Shown here: positions 26,620 to 37,853 of the stretch, piece after piece
How positions within the stretch are numbered: position 1 is the first letter of the stretch
How the letters are laid out: each line of letters opens with the position of its first letter
Assembly (NCBI RefSeq): GCF_000426345.1
Contig: NZ_AUFE01000007.1
Span: forward strand, 124,001 to 188,000
From: Cupriavidus phytohabitans
Lineage (GTDB): Bacteria; Pseudomonadota; Gammaproteobacteria; Burkholderiales; Burkholderiaceae
Direction of reading: 5' to 3'
Length of the DNA stretch: 64,000 nucleotides
Position numbers and translations under genes: made by a program
Notes under the pieces: generated by a model
The model's database searches: none
What the model saw: the letters and a program-made list of their open reading frames with translations, nothing else
What the model was told of the DNA's origin: nothing

Positions 26620-27081
26620 TCAATGGCGGTGGGAGCTTGATGATGCCTTCACGTCTGGCACCGTGACTGCCACGGACTCGGTTGCGAGGATCTTGTGGGT
26701 GGGGTCGGCAAGCTCCAGGCGGATCTTGTGATCCCCGGGAGTAAGACCGACCACGATAATCGGATCAAGACTGGTATGTGCCCATGTACCGCGCCAATCG
26801 TCGATGGTCACGTGAAGATGGCCGATTCGCGGAGATACCTTGACGGCGCCTTGGCCGAAGACCGGCATCACACGAAAGTTCTCCGTCCTGAATTGAATGA
26901 TCACCACGCCGCGCGCCAATGGTTCGGCTAGCGGAGGGTAGGCGACGAGCCTCGGCGCCGCTTCAGACTCGAGCGGAAGAATCGCAGGGGGCTGCCCGGC
27001 ATCCGGTCGCTGCTGGGCCAATGCGGGAACGCATACGGTGAACGATACGATTGTTGCAAACAGCCTGAACGAATTTAGCAT
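26620..27081 (-). CDS. Exported DUF6130-like protein
   Basis: Product of 153 residues; AGGA precedes the start. A signal peptide (MLNSFRLFATIVSFTVCVPALA) is followed by a small beta-rich domain with HLHVTIDDWRGTWAHTS and GLTPGDHKIRLELADP, which look like a single immunoglobulin-like or copper-protein-like sandwich. I recognise it as the DUF6130 type; function is unknown. It lies downstream of ohr on the same strand, 85 bases away, and probably shares its promoter. Confidence 0.7.
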   Translation of the reverse strand: MLNSFRLFATIVSFTVCVPALAQQRPDAGQPPAILPLESEAAPRLVAYPPLAEPLARGVVIIQFRTENFRVMPVFGQGAVKVSPRIGHLHVTIDDWRGTWAHTSLDPIIVVGLTPGDHKIRLELADPTHKILATESVAVTVPDVKASSSSHRH

Positions 27082-27166
27082 GATGTTCCTTTGAGCGCGC
27101 CAATCTTGCACCGGGCCGGCGCTTCGTGCAGGTTCTTGCGCACGAAGCGCCGGCCGGCCAGCCCGA

Positions 27167-27580
27167 CTACGCAAGCAGCGTTACGACGTCAATATTGCCG
27201 CGTGTGGCCTTTGAATATGGGCACGTCTGGTGCGCTGTCGCAATCAGCGCCTCCGCCAGCTCACGGTCGAGGCCCGGCAGGTTCACGTGAAGCCGAGCCT
27301 GCAGCAAATAGCCGTCGTCATTCATGCCCAGATCAATCTCCGCGTCAATGGCAGTGTCTTGGGGTAGGGCGATTCCCTTCGTCTGCGCAGCCTTGCCAAG
27401 GGCACCAATAAAGCACGCCGACCAGCCGGCCGCGAGCAACTGCTCAGGGTTCGTCCCGGTGCCGGTGCCCAGAGGAGACAGTTTGATGTCCAGGTGACCA
27501 TCAGAGCTGCGTGCTGCTCCGTCCCGTCCACCCGTCGTTCGGGTCTTTCCAGTGTAAATAACCTTTTCCAGTCGAGACAT
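27167..27580 (-). CDS. ohr: Organic hydroperoxide resistance protein Ohr
   Basis: Product of 137 residues, the standard size. The two redox Cys are C56 in WSACFIGAL and C121 in TCPYSKATRGN, both in typical Ohr contexts. It reduces organic hydroperoxides in the cytoplasm, taking electrons from dihydrolipoyl proteins. No ohrR-type MarR repressor is adjacent. Instead a TTTGTA-type 10-bp-period repeat lies upstream, suggesting control by the two-component system at 7154. Confidence 0.93.
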   Translation of the reverse strand: MSRLEKVIYTGKTRTTGGRDGAARSSDGHLDIKLSPLGTGTGTNPEQLLAAGWSACFIGALGKAAQTKGIALPQDTAIDAEIDLGMNDDGYLLQARLHVNLPGLDRELAEALIATAHQTCPYSKATRGNIDVVTLLA

Positions 27581-27978
27581 TACGATGCTCCAAGATTTGC
27601 GTTCAGAAGAAAGCGCAGAAGCGGAAGTAGGGCTCCTGCTGCTTGGAAGGCATTAGATTCGATCAATGTATCTGGCGTGTAACTTCCAGTCTGGAAAGCG
27701 TATGTCTGGGTATCCGGGCCGCTATGGAGATACAAACGAATACAAAGCCTGTCTGCCGCATGGAAACGATGTGTCCTTGCCTTGCGGTGCCCGGGTTGTC
27801 CAATGGCTGTCGGATCGTGCGGCAAACCGGCGCGGCGAAAGGCCTGCGGCCACGCGCTCAAATCCGCGCAGGAGCAGTTGAGGTCCGCCCATTCGATCGT
27901 GGTAGCAAGCCTGTAAGACCTCCCGTGGGATAGTTCCCAAACAGGGCAGCCTCGCCGCCAGCGTCACGACGGCCCCGG
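27581..27978. other. Intergenic region upstream of ohr
   Basis: About 400 bases between the ohr start and the stop of the LysR gene at 27979. It contains three TGTATC-type arrangements: 27729-27744 facing ohr (listed separately), GTATG/GTATC at 27700 and 27710 on the plus strand with 10-bp period, and TGTATC/TGTAAC at 27667 and 27678 with 11-bp period. No gene was recognised. Confidence 0.5.
27729..27744 (-). promoter_or_regulatory. TGTATT-N4-TGTATC box facing ohr
   Basis: On the minus strand TTTGTA and TTTGTATC repeat with 10-bp period, nearly identical to the box at 16184-16201. It lies about 148 bases before the ohr start. Candidate binding site for the OmpR-type regulator. Confidence 0.5.
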
Positions 27979-28908
27979 CTATGCCTGGCCGTGCGCGGCG
28001 CTGGCAAACATCGACATGTGCCGCGTGATATGGTCCAGCAGTTCGAGCGCAGCCGCCGGCAACGGCCGGCCGGCCTTCACCAGCAGCCTGGCCTGGGTGC
28101 CCATGAACAGCGGATGATCGATCGGCACGATGGCGAGGGTGCCTGCCGCGATCTCACGGTAAGCGGCAAACTCTCCGATCAGCGTCATGAAATTGTCGTA
28201 GCCGACGAACTGCTTCAGGGCCGTCAGTGAGTTGCTGACGAGCGTTGCCCGAATCGAGATGTTCTCGGCAAACTCGACCATGCTCAGTGCATGCCCGACG
28301 CCGAACGATGCCGGCATGACCGCGAGCGGATAAGCCTGCAGGTCCTGGATGCTGGCCGCTCCGCCGCGCAGCGCCAGCGGATGATCAGGGCGGACCAGCA
28401 GCACCACGGGCTGCGTGGCGCTCGCGCGGTATTCGATGCGCGGGTGGGGTGGCGGATTGTAAGCCAGGCCGATATGTGCGCGGCTTTCGGCGACTTCCTG
28501 CAGCACGCCGTCCACCGCCAGGATGTCCATGCGGATATCGAGCCTGGGATACCGTGCGCAGAACCGTGCGAGGACTTCGTTGACCAGGAAATCCACGTAG
28601 CCTTCGCTCAGGACCAGCCGGACCTCCCCTTGCTGCAGCCCCTTCAGTGAGTGCAACTGGTCTTCGAGTTTTTCCTGGTGCGAGCGGTAGCCCCGCCAGA
28701 ACTCGAGCAGGTGCGCGGCCGCCGCGGTCGGCCTGAGGCCACGCGGCTCGCGCTCGAACAGCGTCGCGCCAAGTTCTTCCTCGAGCAACCTGATCTGCCG
28801 GGTGATCACGGACGGCGAGGTATTGAGGCTGTCCGCGGCCCCGCGGATGGTGCCGTGCGCCAGGACTTCGCGGAAATACCGCAAACGCTGCTGGTTGATC
28901 TCTCGCAT
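27979..28908 (-). CDS. LysR-family regulator
   Basis: Product of 309 residues from [11 protein letters not shown]. The HTH is at residues 5-65 ([28 protein letters not shown]), followed by [17 protein letters not shown] and a periplasmic-binding-like effector domain. A longer start at 28950 is possible. It is divergent from the MFS transporter at 29124 and probably regulates the transporter/creatininase-family pair. Inducer unknown. Confidence 0.85.
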   Translation of the reverse strand: MREINQQRLRYFREVLAHGTIRGAADSLNTSPSVITRQIRLLEEELGATLFEREPRGLRPTAAAAHLLEFWRGYRSHQEKLEDQLHSLKGLQQGEVRLVLSEGYVDFLVNEVLARFCARYPRLDIRMDILAVDGVLQEVAESRAHIGLAYNPPPHPRIEYRASATQPVVLLVRPDHPLALRGGAASIQDLQAYPLAVMPASFGVGHALSMVEFAENISIRATLVSNSLTALKQFVGYDNFMTLIGEFAAYREIAAGTLAIVPIDHPLFMGTQARLLVKAGRPLPAAALELLDHITRHMSMFASAAHGQA

Positions 28909-29123
28909 CTCAAAACGCTCGCCTTCGCTATCCGACCGGTAACGATACATGAACCCGGATGCCCTTGCGCGGCGATTGCCGCGCGTTGACGGAGGAGGCC
29001 ACCTGTTGCCCAAAAGGGAACGGAGCGTGGACTTAGTTGCTCTTTGCCGGCGCCTTGCCGGCTGCCAGACTCAACGCCACAGAAGATCCAAACGACATGC
29101 AACCCCCACTGGAGACAGGCAGC

Positions 29124-30431
29124 ATGCTAGCAATCCCCACTTCGAGCGCCGTCGACGACGCTTCCGCGCTATACAGAAAGATTAACTGGCGCCTGCTGCC
29201 CTTTTTGCTGATCTGTTACCTGTTTGCCTACCTGGACCGGGTCAATGTCGGCTTTGCCAAGCTGCAGATGCAGAGTGACCTGGGTTTCTCCGATGCGGCA
29301 TACGGCGTGGGCGCCGGTATCTTCTTTATTGGCTATGTACTCTTCGAACTGCCCAGCAACCTGATGCTCCCGCGGGTCGGCGCGCGCAAGACGTTCAGCC
29401 GCATCCTCGTCCTATGGGGCATCACCTCCGCCTGCATGCTGTTCGTGCGCAATGTGCCGATGTTCTATGCGATGCGCTTCCTGCTTGGCGTGTTCGAAGC
29501 GGGCTTCGCCCCCGGCATGATCTATTACCTGTCATGCTGGTACGGCCCGCAACGCATGGCCCGCGCCATCGCGATCGTATTCCTGGCGGGCCCGATCGGG
29601 GGCATCGTCGGCGGCCCGGTCTCGGCGTGGCTGATGACCACGCTCGCAGGGCAGGCCGGCCTCGCAGGCTGGCAGTGGATGTTCCTGGTCGAGGGCTTGC
29701 CTTGCATCCTGCTCGGCGTGCTGGCGTTGTCGCTGGTGCCGGACCGGCCGGCACAGGCTGCCTGGCTCAGCGATCAGGAACGGCGCCTGCTTGAAGCCGA
29801 ACTGAGTCCTGCTGCGGCGCACAAGCATTCCTTCAAGGCGGTGGCGAAGGATGTACGGGTCTACGTGCTCGCCCTCGCTTACTTCTGCATCATCGCGACC
29901 ATCTACGCCATCAGCTTCTGGCTTCCGACCCTCATCAAGGCACAGGGCGTCGAAGATACCGTGCAACTTGGCTGGTATTCGGCCATCCCCTACGTGGCTG
30001 CCGCCTTTGGCATGGTCTACATGGGCCGCAGGTCGGATCGCCTGGGAGAACGGCATTTCCACTGCGCGGTACCGGCGCTGGGTGCGGCCGTGCTGCTGGC
30101 CGCGTCGTTCGCAACGGATGGGCACCTGCTCGTGACGCTGGCCCTGCTGACACTGGCCACGATGGGACTGTGGATGGCCTACACGGTGTTCTGGGCGATG
30201 CCTGCCGAGTACATCAAGGGCCCGGCGGCGGCGGGCGGCATTGCGCTGATCAACACCATTGGCTTGTCGGGCGGCTTCTGGGGGCCAGCCGTCATCGGCT
30301 GGACCAAGACCGCGACCGGCAGCCTCTATCTCGGCGTATTGCTAATGGCCTCGCTGCCGTTGCTCGCCGCCATCATCGTCCTTGCCAACAAGCTGCCGGC
30401 GAAACGCCGAGCCAGCACGGCATGGCATTAA
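29124..30431 (+). CDS. MFS transporter of the anion:cation symporter (ACS) type
   Basis: Product of about 435 residues with 12 membrane helices. The start at 29124 is favoured by GGAG nine bases upstream; ATG 29097 is an alternative. Family features are LLPFLLICYLFAYLDRVNVG in helix 1, LQMQSDLGFSDAAYG after it and GVFEAGFAPGMIYYLSCWY in helix 4. ACS members import organic acids such as tartrate, glucarate or phthalate. The neighbouring creatininase-family gene does not settle the substrate. Confidence 0.87.
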   Translation: MLAIPTSSAVDDASALYRKINWRLLPFLLICYLFAYLDRVNVGFAKLQMQSDLGFSDAAYGVGAGIFFIGYVLFELPSNLMLPRVGARKTFSRILVLWGITSACMLFVRNVPMFYAMRFLLGVFEAGFAPGMIYYLSCWYGPQRMARAIAIVFLAGPIGGIVGGPVSAWLMTTLAGQAGLAGWQWMFLVEGLPCILLGVLALSLVPDRPAQAAWLSDQERRLLEAELSPAAAHKHSFKAVAKDVRVYVLALAYFCIIATIYAISFWLPTLIKAQGVEDTVQLGWYSAIPYVAAAFGMVYMGRRSDRLGERHFHCAVPALGAAVLLAASFATDGHLLVTLALLTLATMGLWMAYTVFWAMPAEYIKGPAAAGGIALINTIGLSGGFWGPAVIGWTKTATGSLYLGVLLMASLPLLAAIIVLANKLPAKRRASTAWH

Positions 30432-30475
30432 CATAGCCATCACGTCCGGCAGCACCGGACAGAAAAGGAGTAGCA

Positions 30476-31225
30476 ATGCGCTTGCATCTTTCAACCTGGT
30501 CTGAAATCGAGCAGTACCTGGCGCGCAGCCGCACTATCGTCGTCCCGATCGGCTCGAACGAGCAGCATGGGCCGACCGGGCTGCTGGGCACGGACTGGCT
30601 GTGCCCGGAGATCATCGCCAATGAAGCGGAGAAGGGCGCCGATATCCTGGTGGCGCCGACGTTCAATATCGGCATGGCGCAGCATCACCTTGCCTTCCCG
30701 GGAACCATTTCGCTGCGCCCGTCGACCTTTATCGCCGCGATCGGGGATTGGGTCCGCTCGCTGGCGGGGCATGGCTTCGAGAAGATCCTGTTCCTGAACG
30801 GCCACGGCGGCAACGTGGCGTCGATCGAGGCGGCGTTCTCCGAGCTCTACGCTGAAGCCAGCTTCGCCAGGCGCCGCGCGGGATATGCGCTGAAGCTCTG
30901 CAACTGGTGGGACCTGGAGGGTGTCGGCGAGCTGGCGCGTGAGCAGTTCCCGGCCGGCCATGGCTCGCACGCCACGCCGTCCGAAATCGCCATCACCCAG
31001 TGGGCATTTCCAGACTCTGTGAAGGTTGCCGACTATGCGCCGAAGATTGCACCGTCGGGCCCGATCCGGGAGGCGCTGGACTTCCGCGGGCGCTATCCGG
31101 ATGGCCGCATCGGCTCCGATCCGGGACTGGCGACGCCGGAGAAAGGCGCCGCGCTGGTCAGGCTGGCGGCGCAGAGCCTCGCGCGCGAACTGGAAGCGTT
31201 CAGCCGCGAGCCCATGCCCGCCTGA
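30476..31225 (+). CDS. Creatininase-family amidohydrolase
   Basis: Product of 249 residues; AAAGGAG precedes the start. Metal-binding motifs of the family are present: PIGSNEQHGPTGLLGTD near residues 24-40 (Glu, His, Asp ligands), LNGHGGN in the middle, and GHGSHATPSEIA (second His/Glu set). Family members are zinc or manganese enzymes hydrolysing cyclic amides or acting in cofactor biosynthesis (creatininase, MftE, FAPy deformylase). It probably forms an operon with the ACS transporter; the likely substrate is a small amide taken up by it, but this is inference. Confidence 0.87.
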   Translation: MRLHLSTWSEIEQYLARSRTIVVPIGSNEQHGPTGLLGTDWLCPEIIANEAEKGADILVAPTFNIGMAQHHLAFPGTISLRPSTFIAAIGDWVRSLAGHGFEKILFLNGHGGNVASIEAAFSELYAEASFARRRAGYALKLCNWWDLEGVGELAREQFPAGHGSHATPSEIAITQWAFPDSVKVADYAPKIAPSGPIREALDFRGRYPDGRIGSDPGLATPEKGAALVRLAAQSLARELEAFSREPMPA

Positions 31226-31303
31226 TCCGCGCACGGCGATGGCCGCAGCCATGTATCGCCGATCATCGAGGAATTCGTGCGAGCAGGGCGTCCCGGGTGC
31301 GCA

Positions 31304-31705
31304 TCAGCTCCCGCCCAGCAGGTCGTGCGCATCGACGATCGCATAGGCGATCTCCGGATGCTGCTCCATGCTGCGCCGGATGGCTGCGGGAATAGACTGG
31401 CGGATCTTGCGGCACAGCCCCGGTTGTTCCTGCACCTGGATATTGATGCCGCGCACGGTCTTGACCCCGCGCGCGCTGGGCGTGATGGACAGCACAATGT
31501 TCAGCTGGGCCTGCATCAGGCCCTCCATGCGGCGCAATTCGGCCAGGCTGGTCAGGTTCTCGAGCCGTTCGACCAGGCGCTTTTCTTCGACGCGGGTGAA
31601 CCGCAGCACGCGCAGGTCGGCGTCGGGGTCACTCAACAGCGCTTCACGCCCGCAGATGCAGGCGCCAGGCGGGCACTCCGTGCGAAGGGGGAACGGCGCG
31701 TTCAT
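31304..31705 (-). CDS. Conserved-looking protein with an N-terminal Cys cluster, function unknown
   Basis: Product of 133 residues. A Cys cluster lies near the start (ECPPGACICGRE, Cys at about residues 11, 16 and 18), followed by RVEEKRLVERLENL, a helical region and a small alpha/beta part ending AIVDAHDLLGG. The three close Cys could bind iron or zinc, or be a thiol switch. It is convergent with the creatininase-family gene and divergent from queE. No family name could be given. Confidence 0.6.
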   Translation of the reverse strand: MNAPFPLRTECPPGACICGREALLSDPDADLRVLRFTRVEEKRLVERLENLTSLAELRRMEGLMQAQLNIVLSITPSARGVKTVRGINIQVQEQPGLCRKIRQSIPAAIRRSMEQHPEIAYAIVDAHDLLGGS

Positions 31706-32135
31706 GGGGGCGCGGCGGTGGCTCCGCCGGATTCCGGGGCGATGGCAGGATATGTTAAATCAGGTTGCCTGCTGGCGGGCGACGCACGCGTCACCCTTGC
31801 CTTCACGCCGGCCCTAAGCGAAAACCCTTAGCCCTCTGGTATACTTATTCGTTGTCCGAACCGCGTCCGGAGCGGCCGGACGCAGCCTGCGACAGGCCAC
31901 AGGGCGGATACTCCGGCAGTGCCCGGAGCCCTGCACGGGAAACCCGGTGCCCCCCGCCCACGCTGCCGGCGATTGCCACGATCGTGCGCCGCCTGGGGTG
32001 GCATCGGTCCCGCCGATCGATCCGCCATGACTGGCCCCTGGCCGAGCCCAACCATACCAAGACACCCGGCCAGCCCGAAGGCTGCCGATAATCCGCTGCC
32101 GTTAATCCGTTTACGGTCCCAGAGAGACCCCACGC
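31706..32135. other. Long GC-rich leader/intergenic region upstream of queE
   Basis: About 430 bases without a convincing gene. A TATACT at 31840-31845 could be a -10 element for queE, which would leave a leader of about 285 bases. The leader can form several GC hairpins (for example CGGAGCGGCCGGACG near 31868-31882). A GGGAAACCCGGTGC stretch near 31939-31952 recalls part of a cobalamin riboswitch, but the rest of that motif is missing. No preQ1 aptamer was recognised. Confidence 0.35.
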
Positions 32136-32771
32136 ATGACATACGCCGTCAAGGAAATCTTCTATACGCTGCAGGGCGAGGGCGCCAACGCCGGCCGCGC
32201 CGCGGTGTTCTGCCGCTTCGCCGGCTGCAACCTGTGGAGCGGCCGTGAAGAGGATCGCGCCAGTGCGGTATGCCAGTTCTGCGACACGGATTTCGTCGGC
32301 ACCGATGGCACCCGCGGCGGCAAGTACCGTACTGCCGGGGAACTGGCCGCGGTGGTCGCCTCGGAATGGCCACAGGGCGCGGGCGGCAAGCCGCTGGTGG
32401 TGTGCACCGGGGGCGAGCCGTTGCTGCAGCTCGATGCGCCGCTGATCGATGCGCTGCATGCGCAGGGCTTCGAGATCGCCATCGAGACCAACGGCACCAT
32501 CGCCGTGCCGCCCGGCATCGACTGGGTTTGCGTGAGTCCCAAGATGGGTTCCGAGCTGGTGGTCAGGCGCGGCGACGAGCTCAAGGTCGTGATCCCGCAG
32601 GCGGGCCAGGACTTTGCCGCATACGAGCAGCTTGATTTCGAGCATTTCCTGGTGCAGCCCATGGACGGCCCGCTGCAGCGCGAGAATACGGCCGCCGCGG
32701 TGGACTTCTGCCAGCGCCATCCGCGCTGGCGGCTGTCGCTGCAGACCCACAAGCTGCTGGGGATCCGCTGA
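32136..32771 (+). CDS. queE: 7-carboxy-7-deazaguanine synthase QueE
   Basis: Product of 211 residues. This radical SAM enzyme converts 6-carboxytetrahydropterin to 7-carboxy-7-deazaguanine in queuosine synthesis. The iron-sulfur motif is the extended CX14CX2C (C31, C46, C49), as in Burkholderia-type QueE, instead of the usual CX3CX2C. VCTGGEPLLQ and ETNGT are the SAM-binding blocks. It is followed by queD. Confidence 0.93.
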   Translation: MTYAVKEIFYTLQGEGANAGRAAVFCRFAGCNLWSGREEDRASAVCQFCDTDFVGTDGTRGGKYRTAGELAAVVASEWPQGAGGKPLVVCTGGEPLLQLDAPLIDALHAQGFEIAIETNGTIAVPPGIDWVCVSPKMGSELVVRRGDELKVVIPQAGQDFAAYEQLDFEHFLVQPMDGPLQRENTAAAVDFCQRHPRWRLSLQTHKLLGIR

Positions 32772-32888
32772 GTACAGGGCCGGAGTTTTGCCCAACCCGC
32801 GGCAAACGTACACAATAGAGGCTTCGGGCGCACGCGCGGCGCCCGTCCAACGCAGGTGGCCTTGACCACGGAAAGGGCGCCGCTACAC

Positions 32889-35016
<2,128 letters not shown>

Positions 35017-35330
35017 GCGCAGCGCGCGAAGCGTGGCCGCCACGTGCTGGCCGCCATGCCGCCATCAAGCCACCATCATGCCGCCATCCGGGTGCAAGGA
35101 ATGCATCAGGATGGTAGAATATGCGGTTATTTCCTGACTTCCTGCCGGGTTCTCGCAAGAACCGGGCGCGGCCCGTGCCGCATCGCCAGCCATGGCTCCG
35201 GAATGCTCCGGACGGCGCGATGCTTCCCGGCAAGGCCGGCCCCTGAACGGCATGGGGTGCACCCCGGTGCTACAACCTGCGCAATGCGGCCCGTGCCGCG
35301 GCGCCACATTCTCCAGACAAGGTTCCAGAC
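35017..35330. other. Intergenic region with probable promoter of the ABC-F gene
   Basis: About 314 bases. TAGAAT at 35115-35120 is a plausible -10 element, with a weak GTGCAA 17 bases upstream. GGTTCT-CGCA-AGAACC at about 35152-35167 can form a small hairpin. The first 80 bases are rich in GCCGCCAT-type words. No gene seen. Confidence 0.4.
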
Positions 35331-36953
35331 GTGCTTTCTACCGCAAACATCACCATGCAGTTCGGCCCCAAGCCGTTGTTCGAGAATATCTCGGTCAAGT
35401 TCGGCGAGGGCAACCGCTACGGCCTGATCGGCGCGAACGGCTGCGGCAAGTCCACCTTCATGAAGATCCTGGGCGGCGACCTCGAGCCGTCGTCCGGCAA
35501 CGTCATGCTGGAGCCGGGCATCCGCCTGGGCAAGCTGCGCCAGGACCAGTTCGCCTATGAAGACATGCGCGTGCTGGACGTGGTGATGATGGGCCACACC
35601 GAGATGTGGGCCGCCGCGCAGGAGCGCGACGCCATCTACGCCAACCCGGAAGCGACCGACGAAGACTACATGAAGGCCGCCGAGCTGGAGGCCAAGTACG
35701 CCGAATACGACGGCTACACCGCCGAGGCGCGCGCCGGCGAACTGCTGCTGGGCGTGGGCATTCCCACCGCGCAGCACCAGGGCCCGATGAGCGACGTCGC
35801 GCCGGGCTGGAAGCTGCGCGTGCTGCTGGCGCAGGCACTGTTCTCGAACCCGGACGTGCTGCTGCTGGACGAGCCGACCAACAACCTGGACATCAACACG
35901 ATCCGCTGGCTGGAGACCGTGCTCAACGAGCGCAACTCCACCATGATCATCATCTCCCACGATCGCCACTTCCTGAACTCGGTCTGCACCCATATGGCCG
36001 ACATGGACTACGGCACGCTCAAGGTCTACCCGGGCAACTACGACGACTACATGGAAGCGTCGATGCAGGCCCGCGAGCGCCAGATGGCCGCCAACGCGCG
36101 CGCCAAGGAGCGCATCAGCGAACTACAGGACTTTGTGCGCCGCTTCTCGGCCAACAAGTCCAAGGCACGCCAGGCCACCTCGCGCGCCAAGCAGATCGAG
36201 AAGATCAAGGTGGAGGACATCAAGCCGTCGTCGCGCCAGAACCCGTTCATCCGCTTCGAGTTCGAGAAGAAGCTGCACAACCTGGCGGTCGAGGTGGAAG
36301 GCGTCACCAAGAGCTACGACCGCAAGATCATCAATAACCTGTCGATGGCCATCCAGGCCGGCGAGCGCGTGGCGATCATCGGCGAGAACGGCGCGGGCAA
36401 GACCACGCTGCTGCGCAGCCTGCTGAACGGCGCGGTGCAGACCGGCGTGCAGCGCGGCGTCGAAGTGGACCGCGGCGAGATCAAGTGGGCGGAAAACGCC
36501 AACGTGGGCTACATGCCGCAGGACACCTACGAGGAATTCCCCGCGGACCGCGACGTGATGGACTGGATGAGCCAGTGGACGCAGGCCGGCGATGACGAGA
36601 CGTCGCTGCGCGGCACGCTGGGCCGCCTGCTGTTCTCGGCCGACGATATCAAGAAGAACGTCAAGGTGCTGTCCGGGGGCGAGAAGGGCCGCATGATCTG
36701 GGGCAAGCTGATGCTGGGCCGCCATAACGTGCTGGCGCTGGACGAGCCGACCAACCACATGGACATGGAATCGATCGAGTCGATGCAGATCGCGCTGGAC
36801 AAGTTCCAGGGCACGCTGATCTTCGTGTCGCACGACCGCGAGTTCGTCAGCGGCCTGGCCACGCGCGTGATCGAAGTGCGCACCGACGGTACGCTGACCG
36901 ACTACCTGGGTACGTATGACGAGTACCTGCAGTCGCAGGGAATCGACGGCTGA
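35331..36953 (+). CDS. ybiT: ABC-F ATPase (YbiT-like)
   Basis: Product of 540 residues starting with GTG; AAGG lies nine bases upstream. There are two ABC domains with Walker [10 protein letters not shown] and GENGAGKTT, and Walker B/H regions [12 protein letters not shown] and [12 protein letters not shown], joined by the charged inter-domain linker (about residues 240-300) typical of ribosome-acting ABC-F proteins. There are no membrane segments, so it acts in the cytoplasm on the ribosome. The overall sequence ([18 protein letters not shown]) fits the YbiT subgroup. A strong terminator follows. Confidence 0.9.
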   Translation: MLSTANITMQFGPKPLFENISVKFGEGNRYGLIGANGCGKSTFMKILGGDLEPSSGNVMLEPGIRLGKLRQDQFAYEDMRVLDVVMMGHTEMWAAAQERDAIYANPEATDEDYMKAAELEAKYAEYDGYTAEARAGELLLGVGIPTAQHQGPMSDVAPGWKLRVLLAQALFSNPDVLLLDEPTNNLDINTIRWLETVLNERNSTMIIISHDRHFLNSVCTHMADMDYGTLKVYPGNYDDYMEASMQARERQMAANARAKERISELQDFVRRFSANKSKARQATSRAKQIEKIKVEDIKPSSRQNPFIRFEFEKKLHNLAVEVEGVTKSYDRKIINNLSMAIQAGERVAIIGENGAGKTTLLRSLLNGAVQTGVQRGVEVDRGEIKWAENANVGYMPQDTYEEFPADRDVMDWMSQWTQAGDDETSLRGTLGRLLFSADDIKKNVKVLSGGEKGRMIWGKLMLGRHNVLALDEPTNHMDMESIESMQIALDKFQGTLIFVSHDREFVSGLATRVIEVRTDGTLTDYLGTYDEYLQSQGIDG

Positions 36954-36972
36954 GCTAGCCTCATGCCCATGG

Positions 36973-37001
36973 AAAAGGCCGCCTTCCGAGGCGGCCTTTT
37001 T
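36973..37001. terminator. Bidirectional rho-independent terminator
   Basis: AAAAGGCCGCC - TTCCGA - GGCGGCCTTTTT: an 11-bp stem, loop of about six bases and a T run. A runs on the other side make it work in both directions, serving the ABC-F gene and the convergent gene at 37026-37637. Confidence 0.93.
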
Positions 37002-37025
37002 GTTATCTGGTGCGCCGGTGGGCGC

Positions 37026-37637
37026 TCATCCGGCTGCTGCCCGTAGGTCTTGCGCGATGGTGTCCAGTTCACGCAGGATCGCATGCGCCGTGATTTCGCC
37101 CTTGGCCCTGAGCAGCGCCGCGTGCAGCGGCTCGCGCAGGATCAGCAGCGCAGGCAAGTCCTGCGCCTTTTCCACCTTGACCTGCAGCATGTAGCCGCGC
37201 AGGCCCAGGTGCTGGCCGATGACTTCGGTATAGAAGTGGTAGAGGTGCTGGAACGCGTCGATCTCGGCGGCAGAGTGCGTCGGCTGTGCCGGGGCAGGAG
37301 TCGCCTCCGGCTCGGCTGCAGACGCGTGCCGCATGGCGTACACCGAGAACAGGTTGGTATCCGCCGCGGCGGCCGAAGCGCGTGCAGGGGCATCCCCAAC
37401 GGCAGCCGACATCGCCGGTGCCGCCTCCTGCACTGGCTCGACCAGCCCCTGGGCGGCCAGCATGTCCAGGGCATCGGGCCCGACGCCCATGCCTGCCACC
37501 TGCGCCAGCAGGTCTTCCCCGCGGCGCTCGCCGTTGACCATCAACAGCAGCGCGCGCAGCTTGTGGTCCAGCTTGCGCGCGCGCGTCCTGATCTCGTCCT
37601 GTCCCGCATCCGTCTTGCGGTAGATCGGATCGACCAT
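37026..37637 (-). CDS. Conserved-type hypothetical protein, two-part helical
   Basis: Product of 203 residues. An N-terminal part (about 1-70) is helical with a winged-helix look (IRTRARKLDHKLRALLLMVNG...DLLAQVAGMG), then a Pro/Ala-rich linker (about 75-120), then a helical C-terminal part with FQHLYHFYTEVIGQHLGLRGYML. No signal peptide or catalytic motif. Function unknown; it sits alone between the ABC-F and aldehyde dehydrogenase genes. Confidence 0.7.
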   Translation of the reverse strand: MVDPIYRKTDAGQDEIRTRARKLDHKLRALLLMVNGERRGEDLLAQVAGMGVGPDALDMLAAQGLVEPVQEAAPAMSAAVGDAPARASAAAADTNLFSVYAMRHASAAEPEATPAPAQPTHSAAEIDAFQHLYHFYTEVIGQHLGLRGYMLQVKVEKAQDLPALLILREPLHAALLRAKGEITAHAILRELDTIAQDLRAAAG

Positions 37638-37853
37638 GTGTCTCGCTCCCTTGTTATGCCGGCCGTCCGTGCGAGCATCCCGTTTTGTGGGTGCGGCCGA
37701 TTATCGCCATTTGACAAGGAGCGGCCGGCGCGGGGGCTGCCAGGGCTGGAAACATAGTCTCCAAACCGCTCTACAATGTGCGTGCACCATAAAAGTAACA
37801 AAAAATTGCGGTTGCCCATCCGTCAAACTCAGCACCAACCGAGAACTGTGGCC

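Noticed and set aside
31900..32000. Cobalamin riboswitch upstream of queE
   Set aside because: Only a GGGAA...GGTG-like stretch is present; the rest of the conserved core is missing and queE is not a B12-regulated gene.
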